Numbered from the stretch's first letter, positions 44,756 to 53,766 are shown. The stretch is DNA of 64,000 nt from Yinghuangia elevatio (GCF_040649515.1 NZ_JBEZFP010000030.1:1-64000), one strand, 5' to 3'. The notes: generated by a model not told the origin, from the sequence alone. Program-made: numbers and translations.

Positions 44756-45313
44756 GTGGACGTCTCGTACTTCTGCGGAACACTCGCCGAGCTGAGCGCC
44801 GAGCGGCTCTACCGCCTGCTCGCGCTGCGCAGCCAGGTCTTCGTGGTCGCCCGGCAGCGTGCGCGCCACGAACCCGACGGGCTCGACATCGAGCCCGAGA
44901 CCCTGCACGTGTGGGGCGAGCGCGACGGCGTACCGATCGCCACGCTCCGCCTGACCGAGGAGCCGGACGGCATCCTGCGCCTCGGCCGCCTGTGCACCGC
45001 GACCGCCGACCGCCGCAAGGGCTACGCCACCACCCTCGTCGAGCACGCCGTCGTCCTCGCCGAAGGCCGGCCGATCGTCGCCGACGTGTTCGTCCGGGTC
45101 GCGCCGTGGTTCCTGCAACGCGGCTTCACCGCCCTGGGCGGCCGCTCCGTCGTCGACGGCGAACCGCACATGCACCTGTGCTTCACCCCGGGCCAACAGG
45201 TGCCGGCCTACCCCGAGTCCCGCAATGCGACGACGCAGCAGGCCGCGGCGGCCGTACCGCAATCCGTGGACGCCGGCGGGCAGCCGTACGTCCCGGCCTG
45301 GGTCGCCCTGTGA
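44756..45313 (+). CDS. ElaA-type GNAT acetyltransferase
   Basis: 185 residues. The ElaA-like opening LYRLLALRSQVFVVARQRARHEPDGLD is followed by HVWGERDGVPIATLRL and the acetyl-CoA-binding loop RLCTATADRRKGYATTLVEHAV. The usual ElaA Gln-Cys-Pro-Tyr segment is replaced by QRARHEPD, so the substrate may differ. About 35 C-terminal residues are Ala/Gln-rich. GTG start; it overlaps the next small gene. Confidence 0.88.
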   Translation: MDVSYFCGTLAELSAERLYRLLALRSQVFVVARQRARHEPDGLDIEPETLHVWGERDGVPIATLRLTEEPDGILRLGRLCTATADRRKGYATTLVEHAVVLAEGRPIVADVFVRVAPWFLQRGFTALGGRSVVDGEPHMHLCFTPGQQVPAYPESRNATTQQAAAAVPQSVDAGGQPYVPAWVAL

Positions 45314-45477
45314 GCCTCGCCCGGGTGCGGGCCCGAGGCTCAAGCCGCTGGCGGCCGGTGGACGCGCGCCCCGGCGAGGGATGGGAGGTGCTTCCGCGCC
45401 TGCGCTGGGTCGTCCTGGGCGGCGTGGCCGCACTCGTCATGCTGGTCGTGACGATCGTGGTCGCCCTGCACGGCTGA
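45310..45477 (+). CDS. Small single-pass membrane protein (55 aa)
   Basis: A GTG at 45310 overlaps the acetyltransferase stop (GTGA). The product has a basic head (SLARVRARGSSRWRPVDA) and one TM helix (VVLGGVAALVMLVVTIVVAL) ending two residues before the stop. The coupling and the clean topology support a real gene. Function unknown. Confidence 0.6.
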   Translation: MSLARVRARGSSRWRPVDARPGEGWEVLPRLRWVVLGGVAALVMLVVTIVVALHG

Positions 45478-45567
45478 CCCGGACCGGATCAACCACGCCG
45501 GACCGGGGCCGAGCCGACCGGGCCCGCGTCGAACCGGACACGCGTTGAACCGGACACGCCTGCCCGC

Positions 45568-45816
45568 TCAGTCCTCGGCCGCGTCCTCGGCCTGTGCCTT
45601 CATGACCGCGTCGAGGCGCGCCCGCGCGCCGTCGAGCCACTGCCGGCACACGTTCGCCAGCTTCTCGCCGCGCTCCCACAGCGCAAGCGACTCCTCCAGT
45701 GAGATGCCGCCGGTCTCCAGCCGCCGGACGACCTCGACCAGCTCGTCGCGGGCCTGCTCGTACCCGAGGGACTCCTCGCCGGAGTCGACCGCGGCGTCCA
45801 CACTCTTCTTGGCCAT
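45568..45816 (-). CDS. xseB: Exodeoxyribonuclease VII small subunit
   Basis: 82 residues. The family core GYEQARDELVEVVRRLETGG, SLEESLALWERGEKLANVCR and QWLDGARARLDAV is intact. It binds XseA to form exonuclease VII, which degrades single-stranded DNA. Normally it directly follows xseA; here xseA lies 3.7 kb upstream on the same strand, with gcvH and a protease gene in between. Confidence 0.95.
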   Translation of the reverse strand: MAKKSVDAAVDSGEESLGYEQARDELVEVVRRLETGGISLEESLALWERGEKLANVCRQWLDGARARLDAVMKAQAEDAAED

Positions 45817-45836
45817 GACGCCCAGCCTATGCGCCG

Positions 45837-48731
45837 CTACCGACGCGCCGGAGTGACGCCGATCAGCGCGCCGCCGTCCGCTCCGAACGGACGCAGGACG
45901 CGGACCGACACGCCGTACGCCCGCTCCGGCCCCGGGTCCCCGGTGCCCAGCACCGACCCGCCGAACGGGACCCCGTAGTGCTCCGGATCGGGCGACCCGT
46001 CCGGCTTCACGACCCGCGTCGAGTAGGGCTCGCGGGCCGGCACCACCGTGCCGCCGTCCCGGAAGCGGTCGACCGGACGTCCGTCCAAGTACTCCGCACC
46101 CGCTGCCCAACCCCGCGAGTCGCTGAACTCGGCCCGCCCGTCCAGAGCCGGGAAGTCCTGGCACCACTTGCCCTGCGTGTGGCATGCGGTGAACGGCTTG
46201 GTCGCCTCCGCCGAGAACGCCGCGTTGGACGACTGCGCGCGGTTCTCGATGTTCTTGAGCGGGTTGCGGGCGATCGAGTAGTTGGCGCCCGCCTCGCCGC
46301 TCCAGCGCAGCGGATCCACGTGCGCGTCCACCAGCAGCACCTGCCCCTTGGGCCCGTGGCTCGGCGGCGCGTCGAGATTGAACCGCACGCCGTTGTTCTG
46401 GTACTCGGCGTCCCGCAGCCACACCAGCAGCCCCGGCACGTTGTAGGGCACGCGCGCGATCCGCGTCCCCCCGGAGCCGCTTCCACTCGCGGCCCCGCTC
46501 TTGACCGTCGTGTACGCGTAGTTCAGCCCCTCGTCGAAGCCGACCGGCGCCCGCCACTCCAGCAGGTAGTACTGCTCGCGCTCCACCGATCCGGACGTGC
46601 GCGACCAACCCGCCCCACGCGTGATCGTCGACGTGCCGAGTACCGCGCGCCAACCCGCGTCGCCGTTCTCCACGTCGTCGGACCACACCGTCACGCCGTC
46701 CGCGATCAACGCGAAGTCGTCGGCGAACCAGCCGCGTTCGGTGAACGCGGCGTCCGTCATCGTGGACAGCCGCACCTGGACGGTCTGCCCCGAGTACGCC
46801 GTCAGGTCCACACGGTCGTGCCGCCAGCCGCCGCTACTGCCGGTCAGACCGCTCGTCTTGCGGAACTCCGCGAGGTTGCGGTTGGGGTCGGGGTAGTCGG
46901 GCGGCGTCGAGACCAGGTTCCCGGACTCGTCGTGCACCGCGAGCTGCGTCCACGTCGTGCCGCCGTCCGTCGAGGCCTCGACGAAGCCGTAGTCCCAGTC
47001 CTCTTCGATGACGTAGTCGTTCCACATCCACAGCGCCGCGTCGCGGGCACCGGCCGGGACGGACAGCTCGTGCACGATGGACGTGTCCGCCCACTCCTGG
47101 TCGCGTCCGGAGTACCACATGTTCCCGCCGGAGTGCGGTGTCCCGATGCGGACCGTCTCCGGCGGCAGGTCGACGCGTACCGAATCGGGCATGCCCCGAC
47201 GGGGTTTCGCCGCGGCGCCGACGGCCAGGACCTGCTTCGCGTCGCCGACCCGCACGACCTTGGGGTCGGTCCACCCCAGCACGTACTTCGACCACGCGCC
47301 CATGTGGGCGGGCATCGCCTGGAACAGGGGACCGGAGTGCGAACCGGACGACATCAGGTCCCAGAAGTCGACGTCGGTGTCGCCGCCGCTGAAGTTGTCG
47401 TACAGGTCGGGGAGTCCGAGGTCGTGGCCGAACTCGTGGGCGAAGACGCCGACTCCGGAGTCCTCCGGCTGCACGATGTAGTTCGCCACCCGCAGGTCCG
47501 TGCCCGGCACCGGGTGTCCGCGCAGCACGTTGCTCGCGTGCGCCCAGATCGCGTACGTCCCCTCCGCACCGCCGCCCGCCGACTTGTCGCGGCCCGCGTG
47601 CACCAGCACCAGATGGTCGACGACTCCGTCGGGCTCGCGCAGATTGCCGTCGTGATCGGCGTCGCCGAGGTCCTCGCGGTCGTAGTCGGACCATGGGAAG
47701 TCGGGCCGCGCCGCCGCCAGGGCGTCGACCGCGTCTACAACGAACTGGCGTACGCCGCGCCGGTTGTCGGGGTGGCCGGTGTTGTCCTGCATGATCGCGC
47801 CGCACTTGCCGGCGCCGTACCAGGCCTCGGAGTGCGGCACGGTCACCCACCCAGCGGCCTCACCGCCCACGCTGTAGGCGCCCTGGGACATCTCGCGGTA
47901 CATGTTGCGCATCGTCAGGCCGGTCAGGTCGACGCCGGGGCGGCCGTCCGGGCCGGTCAGATCGGGGCGTACGCGCTCGGTGAGGCCGCGCTCGGAGTAC
48001 AGCATCGCGTTGTAGTGCGCGGGCGAGAAGTCCGGCACCCACAGGGTGTTGTTGTCGTCCGTGCCCGCCGGGTCGGGCAGCAGGTTGTGCTTCGGACCGT
48101 TCATGACGGTGCCGGGCGGTTCGGTGACGCAGGTGGGATCCGCCACGCTCTTGGGCCTGGCGAAGCCGGAGAAGTCGTCGTTCGCCTGGTCGTTGAACTC
48201 GACCAGGATGGTGAGCAACTGCGCCTCGTTGGTGGACGGTCGGCCCGCGCGCCGGTCGCGCTCCTCGCGCAGCGCGCGCGGACTGCGGCCGGCCGCGGAC
48301 GCCTCGGCCTCCGCGGCGGCGAGCGCGCGGGCGGCGACCGGGTTGCCGTCGGCGAACTTCCGGTCCACGTCGTGTGTGTGGCGGAGATGCGTGTTGTCGG
48401 GGTGTGTGTCGTCGGGGCGCGTGTCGCGCGGCGTGGGACCGGCCTGCCCGCCGACCTGCCCACCGGCCTGCCCGCCGACCTGCCCGCCGGGCTGCGCGGC
48501 CGGGGTGTTCGCTGCGTCGGGGAGCGAGTCGGGCGGCAGATCGTCGCGCGCGGCAACGTAGTTGATGTAGTCGTCCGCGGCCGAGGGCTGCCAGACGGCC
48601 TGGCTCGCGGATGCCGCCGCCCGGGTGCTGTGCGGCGCGGGGGCCGCGGCGGCGACGGTGGCCACCGCGATCAGCGGCAGCGCGGCGCGTACGACGGCTC
48701 TGCGGACGGTGAACAGCCCGGCACGGCGCAT
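45837..48731 (-). CDS. Secreted M6 (immune inhibitor A) metalloprotease
   Basis: 964 residues. A signal peptide of about 38 residues, a propeptide with GGQVGGQAGG tandem repeats and an Asp/Thr/His-rich stretch, then the M6 catalytic domain with zinc motif HEFGHDLGLPDLYD and LTILVEFNDQANDDFSG. Beyond it are beta-sandwich regions with SNGGTTW-like MAM/immune-inhibitor signatures (FVEASTDGGTTWTQLAVHD, WFADDFALIADGVTVWSDDVEN in parts). Homologues cleave antibacterial and host proteins. The ATG at 48731 follows a TAGGGG site. It may have been inserted between xseA and xseB. Confidence 0.93.
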   Translation of the reverse strand: MRRAGLFTVRRAVVRAALPLIAVATVAAAAPAPHSTRAAASASQAVWQPSAADDYINYVAARDDLPPDSLPDAANTPAAQPGGQVGGQAGGQVGGQAGPTPRDTRPDDTHPDNTHLRHTHDVDRKFADGNPVAARALAAAEAEASAAGRSPRALREERDRRAGRPSTNEAQLLTILVEFNDQANDDFSGFARPKSVADPTCVTEPPGTVMNGPKHNLLPDPAGTDDNNTLWVPDFSPAHYNAMLYSERGLTERVRPDLTGPDGRPGVDLTGLTMRNMYREMSQGAYSVGGEAAGWVTVPHSEAWYGAGKCGAIMQDNTGHPDNRRGVRQFVVDAVDALAAARPDFPWSDYDREDLGDADHDGNLREPDGVVDHLVLVHAGRDKSAGGGAEGTYAIWAHASNVLRGHPVPGTDLRVANYIVQPEDSGVGVFAHEFGHDLGLPDLYDNFSGGDTDVDFWDLMSSGSHSGPLFQAMPAHMGAWSKYVLGWTDPKVVRVGDAKQVLAVGAAAKPRRGMPDSVRVDLPPETVRIGTPHSGGNMWYSGRDQEWADTSIVHELSVPAGARDAALWMWNDYVIEEDWDYGFVEASTDGGTTWTQLAVHDESGNLVSTPPDYPDPNRNLAEFRKTSGLTGSSGGWRHDRVDLTAYSGQTVQVRLSTMTDAAFTERGWFADDFALIADGVTVWSDDVENGDAGWRAVLGTSTITRGAGWSRTSGSVEREQYYLLEWRAPVGFDEGLNYAYTTVKSGAASGSGSGGTRIARVPYNVPGLLVWLRDAEYQNNGVRFNLDAPPSHGPKGQVLLVDAHVDPLRWSGEAGANYSIARNPLKNIENRAQSSNAAFSAEATKPFTACHTQGKWCQDFPALDGRAEFSDSRGWAAGAEYLDGRPVDRFRDGGTVVPAREPYSTRVVKPDGSPDPEHYGVPFGGSVLGTGDPGPERAYGVSVRVLRPFGADGGALIGVTPARR

Positions 48732-49066
48732 GGCAGCCCCTACGGATCGGAGTCCAGAGCCCGAACGTAAGCGCGCCTCGGGGCCGAAAGGGGCACCGCG
48801 CCGAGAGCCCGTCCGTGATCCACCCGAACGGACGACAACTAGTCGGACAAATGGTTGGACGCGGGGTCGGACGACCACCCCGGCAGGGCCGGGGGGTCGA
48901 TGCGATTATCCGGCAACTCCCGTTGTGACGAAGGGAAATGGCAGGGATTCGTCCGTTCGGGTGGGTGTCCTGTTCGGCGCTACCCAACGCCGTCGCCGGT
49001 GCCGCATGCTCGGCGTCAAGCCGGTGTTCGACCCGGCGTCCACGACGAGGCGCTCTGGAGGCAGGC
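48732..49066. other. Divergent promoter gap between the protease and gcvH
   Basis: 335 bases without a gene. I looked for a glycine riboswitch upstream of gcvH and found no convincing aptamer core. A short less GC-rich stretch near 48830-48860 may hold the protease promoter. No long inverted repeat was seen. Confidence 0.35.
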
Positions 49067-49465
49067 TTGCCGGACATCCCGGAAGACCGTTCGTACACGA
49101 AGGACCACGAGTGGGCGCAGCAGGCCCAGGCGGGGCGCTGGCGCATCGGCCTCACCGACTTCGCGCAGCGCCAGCTCGGCGACGTCGTCTACGTGGAACT
49201 CCCGGCAACGGGAGTCAAGTTGGACGCGAACGAGCCGCTGGGCAGCGTCGAGTCCGTCAAGGCGGTCTCGGAGATCTACATGCCGCTGGGCGGCACCGTC
49301 ACGGCCGTGAACGACACGCTCGCCGACAGCCCGGAGCAGGTCAACGAGGACCCGTACGGCGACGGCTGGCTCATCGAGTGCACGCCCTCCGGTGCCGTGA
49401 ACGAGGACGGACTCCTGACCGCCGCCGAGTACGCCGAGTACGTCCGCCGGGAGTCCGAGGAGTAG
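49067..49465 (+). CDS. gcvH: Glycine cleavage system H protein
   Basis: 132 residues. The lipoyl-lysine lies in GSVESVKAVSEIYMPL, followed by GTVTAVNDTLADSPEQVNEDPYGDGWL. H protein shuttles the aminomethyl group between GcvP and GcvT. The start is TTG at 49067 with a GGAGG site; upstream residues are not family-like. No gcvT or gcvP is in the window, so it stands alone, pointing away from the protease and toward xseA. Confidence 0.94.
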   Translation: MPDIPEDRSYTKDHEWAQQAQAGRWRIGLTDFAQRQLGDVVYVELPATGVKLDANEPLGSVESVKAVSEIYMPLGGTVTAVNDTLADSPEQVNEDPYGDGWLIECTPSGAVNEDGLLTAAEYAEYVRRESEE

Positions 49466-49494
49466 CCGCCCGGCCAAGACGGGGCGGCGGACCT

Positions 49495-49526
49495 CGGCCC
49501 AGGAGTGGGGCCCGGCCCAGGAGTGG
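49495..49526. repeat. CGGCCCAGGAGTGG repeated twice
   Basis: Two exact 14-bp copies at 49495-49508 and 49513-49526 lie between the convergent gcvH and xseA stops. Confidence 0.7.
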
Positions 49527-49537
49527 CTGCCGGGGCC

Positions 49538-50749
49538 TCACTCCCCGGCGACCACCACGCTCAGGCGGCCCGACGCGAGCCGGGCGGTCAGCTTCTCGCC
49601 CGGCTCGACCTCGTCCGGGCTGCGGACCGCCTGGCCGTTCTCCTTCTGCAGTACGGCGTACCCGCGCTCCAGCGTCGCCGCCGGGGACAGCGCGACGACG
49701 CGCGCCCGGGTGTGCTCCAGGTCCGTCGCCGCGTGGTCCAGCCGGTGCCGCAGCGTCCGCCGCGAGCGGTCGACCAGGGCCTCGACCTCCTCCTCGCGCA
49801 CCTCGACCATGCCGTACGGATGCGCGAGCACCGGGCGGCTGCGCACCGACGCAAGCCCGTGCTCCTCGCGCTCGACGCGCATCGCGATGGTGTGGCGCGC
49901 ACGGTCGCGGAGCTGGTGCACGCGCGCCATCTCCTCGCCGACGTCCGGGACGACCTTCTTCGCGGCGTCGGTCGGGGTCGACGCGCGCAGGTCGGCGACC
50001 AGGTCGAGCAGCGGGGTGTCGGGCTCGTGGCCGATCGCGCTGACGACGGGGGTGGCGCAGCGGAAGACCGTACGCACCAACTGCTCGTCGGAGAAGGGCA
50101 GCAGGTCCTCGACACTGCCGCCACCGCGGGCCACGACGATGACGTCGACGGACGGATCGGCGTCCAGTTCCTCGACCGCGGTGACGACCTGCGACACGGC
50201 GTGCGCCCCCTGGACCGCGACGTTGCGCACCACGAAGCGGACGGCCGGCCACCGCCGCCGCGCGTTCTCCAGCACGTCGCGCTCGGCCGCGCTCGCCCGG
50301 CCGCAGACCAGCCCGACGCGGTGCGGCAGGAACGGCAGGGGCTTCTTGTGCCGCGGGTCGAACAGGCCTTCGGTGGTGAGCGTCCGCTTCAGCTGTTCGA
50401 TGCGGGCCAGCAGCTCGCCGATGCCGACCGGCCGGATCTCCGTCGCGCGCAGGGAGAGCGTGCCGCGCCCCTTGTACCACTCGGGCTTCGCGTACACGAC
50501 CACGCGCGCGCCCTCCGAGACCACCTCGCTCACCGCGTCGAAAACGCGGCGGAAACAGGTCACCGAGATCGACACGTCGGCCGACGGGTCGCGGAGCGTG
50601 AGGAACACGACACCCGCTCCGGGACGGCGGCTCAGCTGGGTGATCTGGCCCTCGACCCAGACGGATCCGAGTCGGTCGATCCAACCCCCGATGAGGCGCG
50701 AGATCTCCGATACGGGGATAGGGGATTCCGCAGAGGTGGTCAGCGCCAT
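49538..50749 (-). CDS. xseA: Exodeoxyribonuclease VII large subunit
   Basis: 403 residues. An N-terminal OB fold (WVEGQITQLSRRPGAGVVFLTLRD in parts), then the catalytic core with GLVCGRASAAERDVLENARRRWP, VIVVARGGGSVEDLLPFSDE, SAIGHEPDTPLLDLVADLRASTPTDAA (in parts) and a long coiled region. It is divergent from ispH and separated from xseB. Confidence 0.96.
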   Translation of the reverse strand: MALTTSAESPIPVSEISRLIGGWIDRLGSVWVEGQITQLSRRPGAGVVFLTLRDPSADVSISVTCFRRVFDAVSEVVSEGARVVVYAKPEWYKGRGTLSLRATEIRPVGIGELLARIEQLKRTLTTEGLFDPRHKKPLPFLPHRVGLVCGRASAAERDVLENARRRWPAVRFVVRNVAVQGAHAVSQVVTAVEELDADPSVDVIVVARGGGSVEDLLPFSDEQLVRTVFRCATPVVSAIGHEPDTPLLDLVADLRASTPTDAAKKVVPDVGEEMARVHQLRDRARHTIAMRVEREEHGLASVRSRPVLAHPYGMVEVREEEVEALVDRSRRTLRHRLDHAATDLEHTRARVVALSPAATLERGYAVLQKENGQAVRSPDEVEPGEKLTARLASGRLSVVVAGE

Positions 50750-50832
50750 GCGGCCACATTACGGGTCGGGACCGACACTTTGGGTGGACGGGGCCGCTCG
50801 GCCGCCGACCGGAGCGCAGGCACCCCCGTACC

Positions 50833-51819
50833 ATGGACGGCATGACTGAGGTCGCTCCGCAAACCCGCCGCGTCCTGCTCGCCGCCCCCCGTGGGTACTG
50901 CGCGGGCGTGGACCGGGCCATCGTCACCGTCGAGAAGGCCCTGGAGCTCTACGGGCCGCCGGTCTATGTCCGCCACGAGATCGTGCACAACAAGTACGTC
51001 GTCGAGACGCTCCGCAAGCGCGGTGCGATCTTCGTCGACGAGGCGTACGAGGTGCCCGAGGACGCCACGGTGATCTTCTCGGCGCACGGAGTGGCCCCGG
51101 TCGTGCACGAGCAGGCCGCCGAGCGCCGCCTCAAGACCATCGACGCGACCTGCCCGCTGGTCACCAAGGTCCACAAGGAAGCCGTGCGCTACGCCGAGGA
51201 CGGCTACAACATCCTCCTCATCGGCCACGAGGGCCACGAAGAGGTCGTCGGCACGATGGGCGAGGCACCCGAGAGCATCACGCTCGTCGACGGCCCGAAG
51301 GACGTCGCGAACATCGAGGTGAGCGACCCGTCCAAGGTGGTGTGGCTGTCGCAGACCACGCTGTCGGTCGACGAGGCCATGGCCACGGTCGGCGCGCTGA
51401 AGGAGAAGTTCCCGCTGCTGGAGAGCCCGCCCAGCGACGACATCTGCTATGCGACGCAGAACCGCCAGATCGCGGTCAAGCAGATCGCCGCGGAGGCGGA
51501 CCTGATCATCGTGGTCGGCTCGAAGAACTCTTCGAACTCGGTGCGGCTGGTCGAGGTCGCGCTGGAGGCCGGTGCGGGCGCGTCGTACCTGGTCGACGGG
51601 GCCGACGAGATCGACGCGGCGTGGCTGGACGGGGTCGGCACGATCGGCGTGACGAGCGGGGCCTCGGTGCCCGAGGTGCTGGTCGACGGTGTTCTGGAGT
51701 GGCTGGCCGGGCAGGGCTTCGACGACGTGCGCGTGCACACCGCGATGGAGGAGCGCCTGGCGTTCTCGCTGCCGCAGGAGCTCCGCCGCGACCTGAAGGC
51801 GGCCGGGCAGCAGGCCTGA
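50833..51819 (+). CDS. ispH: 4-hydroxy-3-methylbut-2-enyl diphosphate reductase
   Basis: 328 residues, last enzyme of the MEP isoprenoid pathway, giving IPP and DMAPP. Cluster cysteines lie in PRGYCAGVDRAI, IDATCPLVTKVH and DICYATQNRQ, and the His residues in VRHEIVHNKYVV and SAHGVAP are present. The ATG at 50842 (MTEVAPQ) may be the true start. A strong terminator follows. Confidence 0.97.
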   Translation: MDGMTEVAPQTRRVLLAAPRGYCAGVDRAIVTVEKALELYGPPVYVRHEIVHNKYVVETLRKRGAIFVDEAYEVPEDATVIFSAHGVAPVVHEQAAERRLKTIDATCPLVTKVHKEAVRYAEDGYNILLIGHEGHEEVVGTMGEAPESITLVDGPKDVANIEVSDPSKVVWLSQTTLSVDEAMATVGALKEKFPLLESPPSDDICYATQNRQIAVKQIAAEADLIIVVGSKNSSNSVRLVEVALEAGAGASYLVDGADEIDAAWLDGVGTIGVTSGASVPEVLVDGVLEWLAGQGFDDVRVHTAMEERLAFSLPQELRRDLKAAGQQA

Positions 51820-51825
51820 CCGTTT

Positions 51826-51853
51826 CTGGCTCCCTTGGCCTGGCTCCCTTGGC
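51826..51853. repeat. CTGGCTCCCTTGGC repeated twice after ispH
   Basis: Two exact, directly adjacent 14-bp copies start 7 bases after the ispH stop codon. Confidence 0.75.
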
Positions 51854-51949
51854 CTGGCCCCTGGGGCGTGAACCCGGATCTTGAGTCCTCGCCCCGAGAG
51901 TTGGGGGAGGACGGACCGCCAACTGCACAAAGATTCCGCGGACTTCACA

Positions 51950-52008
51950 GGCCCGCGTGAACGCAGGCGCCGACGAACCCGGCGTCGGCGGTCACGCGGG
52001 CCTTTTGT
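51950..52008 (+). terminator. Two-tier hairpin with T-tract after ispH
   Basis: The outer stem (51950-51960 with 51992-52002, 11 bp) encloses an inner stem (51968-51975 with 51983-51990, 8 bp). TTTTG follows on the plus strand. It lies between ispH and the convergent DUF6542-like gene. Confidence 0.88.
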
Positions 52009-52060
52009 TCATGACCACCGCCGCTTCCGGTACGCGGTGTTGCCGCGCCCGCGAAGCCCG

Positions 52061-52960
52061 CTACGGCCTTCTCGGTCCTCCCGGCGCTTGCGGACCGCCG
52101 CCGGCGGACCGCCGTCGCGTCGCCTCGCGGTCCGCCCGGAAGCGGACGAGGGCGATCGCCGCGGCCAGGGCCGTCCCGCTCCACAACACGCCGGCCTTGA
52201 AGGTCAGCGCCGTGAACATGTCCAGCATGGTCCGGACCACGAAGCCCTCGCCGTTGTCGCTCGGGAAGAAAAGACTGAGCGCCAGTATGGTCAGCGCGAA
52301 CGCGAGCGGCGGCGCGATCACCGCCGCCGCCAGGTCGCGCATCCGCGTCTTGGCCGCGACCACCGCGCAAGTCGCGAGGAAGACCACGGCGAACGGCGCA
52401 CCCAGGGTGCCGGTGAGCATGCGGTCGAGCACGCCGCCGACCAGGGTGACCCCGGACGCCACGACCAGCGCACCTGGCGCGGTCAGCCCCGTGGCGGCGG
52501 CCGGGCGACGGCGTTGCGCGGGGCGGCCGTTGCCCGGGCCCGGCCTGCCACCGGGGCCGCCGGGGCTCTGACGTACGCGCCCCCGACCGCTGGTCACCGA
52601 CGGAGCGGCGGGCGGGGACGCGGGGGGCTCGGACGCCGCCGGTCCACCCCACCCGGGCTCCGCCGGCCGCGACTGCGGCTGCGCCGAACGCGCTGTCTGG
52701 CCCGCATGCGGGGGCTGAGGAGGTTGCGACGGTTGAGGCGGCCGGCCCGCGCCGGCTCCCGGCGCATCGGCTCGGTCGGGGTGTCCGGGCGGTCCTTGGC
52801 CGGCTGCCCCTGGCCCGGGAGTGCCGGGTTCGGGTGACTCCCCGCTTGACGGTCGTCGTCGGCGCACCGGCTCACCCCGCCCAGGCGCGGGTACGGGACG
52901 CCGCCCCTGCGGGGGACGCCCGGCCGCCGATGGGCGGGGTGCTCGGCTGCGCTGTTCCAC
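52061..52960 (-). CDS. Pro-rich membrane protein, DUF6542-like
   Basis: 299 residues. The first half is Pro/Gly/Arg-rich and probably disordered. The second half has four TM helices (LVVASGVTLVGGVLDRML, FAVVFLATCAVVAAK, PPLAFALTILALSLFF, GTALAAAIALVRF) and a basic tail. The layout and the position between ispH and ychF match the streptomycete DUF6542 protein (from memory). Function unknown. GTG start. Confidence 0.75.
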   Translation of the reverse strand: MEQRSRAPRPSAAGRPPQGRRPVPAPGRGEPVRRRRPSSGESPEPGTPGPGAAGQGPPGHPDRADAPGAGAGRPPQPSQPPQPPHAGQTARSAQPQSRPAEPGWGGPAASEPPASPPAAPSVTSGRGRVRQSPGGPGGRPGPGNGRPAQRRRPAAATGLTAPGALVVASGVTLVGGVLDRMLTGTLGAPFAVVFLATCAVVAAKTRMRDLAAAVIAPPLAFALTILALSLFFPSDNGEGFVVRTMLDMFTALTFKAGVLWSGTALAAAIALVRFRADREATRRRSAGGGPQAPGGPRRP

Positions 52961-53014
52961 AAAGCCACGGTATGTGGTGAACCACGGACAAAGGGGTGAA
53001 GAACACGCGCATCC

Positions 53015-53596
53015 TCAGCTGATCCGAACGGAGCCACCCGGGTGGCCGGTGTGGCCGGGCCCCTCGTCGCCAGGGCCGTCGGCGGACTCGCCGGGGAGCC
53101 GCGGCAGGGTCGGCGACGAGGGTGACGAACGTGCCGACGCCTTCGATGACAACTGCGCCGACGATTGCGCCGACGACTGCGCCGACGACTGTGGGACCGA
53201 CTGCCCGGAAGACAGCGGGGACCACGCATACGCCCTGCCGTCGAACGGCGGCAGCGAACGCAGCCGGTTCCCCTCCGCCGCGGAGGCGACCAGCTCCGGA
53301 GCGGACAACGCCCGCCCCGTCTGCTCGACCCGCGACGGTACCGCGAGGTCGTCCTCGACCATGCGCAGGTCGCGCATCCGCCGCGCGCCGACGAGCACAC
53401 GCGCCTCCCGCGAACCCGCCGTGCGGTTGTCCGCACCGACCGCGCCGGTCAGCGACCGTCCGCCGTCGGTGCCGACCGAAGCCGGCTCGCGGATCGGATC
53501 CCCCGCGATGCGGAACCGGTGGTCGGCAAGCTCCAGGAACGGCGCGCTGCCGCGCGCGAGTGCGTCGGCGGACAGCACCCGGAAGCGCTCGCTCAT
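53015..53596 (-). CDS. Hypothetical protein with Ser/Gln-rich repeat
   Basis: 193 residues, no family recognised. The N-terminal half is soluble (MSERFRVLSADALARGSAPFL, RIAGDPIREPAS). The C-terminal half has a SSAQSSAQSSAQ repeat encoded by three 12-bp units (53153-53188) and a Pro/Gly-rich end. The ATG at 53596 overlaps the stop of a small gene upstream (ATGA) and has an AGGGG site, supporting expression. No membrane helix is seen. Confidence 0.65.
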   Translation of the reverse strand: MSERFRVLSADALARGSAPFLELADHRFRIAGDPIREPASVGTDGGRSLTGAVGADNRTAGSREARVLVGARRMRDLRMVEDDLAVPSRVEQTGRALSAPELVASAAEGNRLRSLPPFDGRAYAWSPLSSGQSVPQSSAQSSAQSSAQLSSKASARSSPSSPTLPRLPGESADGPGDEGPGHTGHPGGSVRIS

Positions 53597-53766
53597 CTGC
53601 CCTGCCCCTGCGCACGCCCCGCGGGCGTGACCGCGTCCGGCGCGGCGTTGTGTTCCGCCTCCAGGCACGCGATCCGCGCACTCGACTGCGCCCGCGCCCC
53701 CGGTACGCCCGGCGCGTCGCCCAGCGCGAGCCCGCTGAGCAGCAGCAACACAGCTGTGACGTCCAT
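53593..53766 (-). CDS. Small protein (57 aa) with hydrophobic start
   Basis: Begins MDVTAVLLLLSGLALGD with an AAGGATG site before it and ends overlapping the next gene by 4 bases. The first 16 residues could be a short membrane segment or signal; the rest is Ala-rich with one Cys. The translational coupling is the main evidence that it is real. Confidence 0.5.
   Translation of the reverse strand: MDVTAVLLLLSGLALGDAPGVPGARAQSSARIACLEAEHNAAPDAVTPAGRAQGQGR

Noticed and set aside
45978..48770. 930-codon open frame antisense to the M6 protease
   Set aside because: Arg/Val-rich shadow of a real gene with intact catalytic motifs on the other strand.
48732..49066. Glycine riboswitch upstream of gcvH
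   Set aside because: No conserved aptamer core or paired domains could be recognised.
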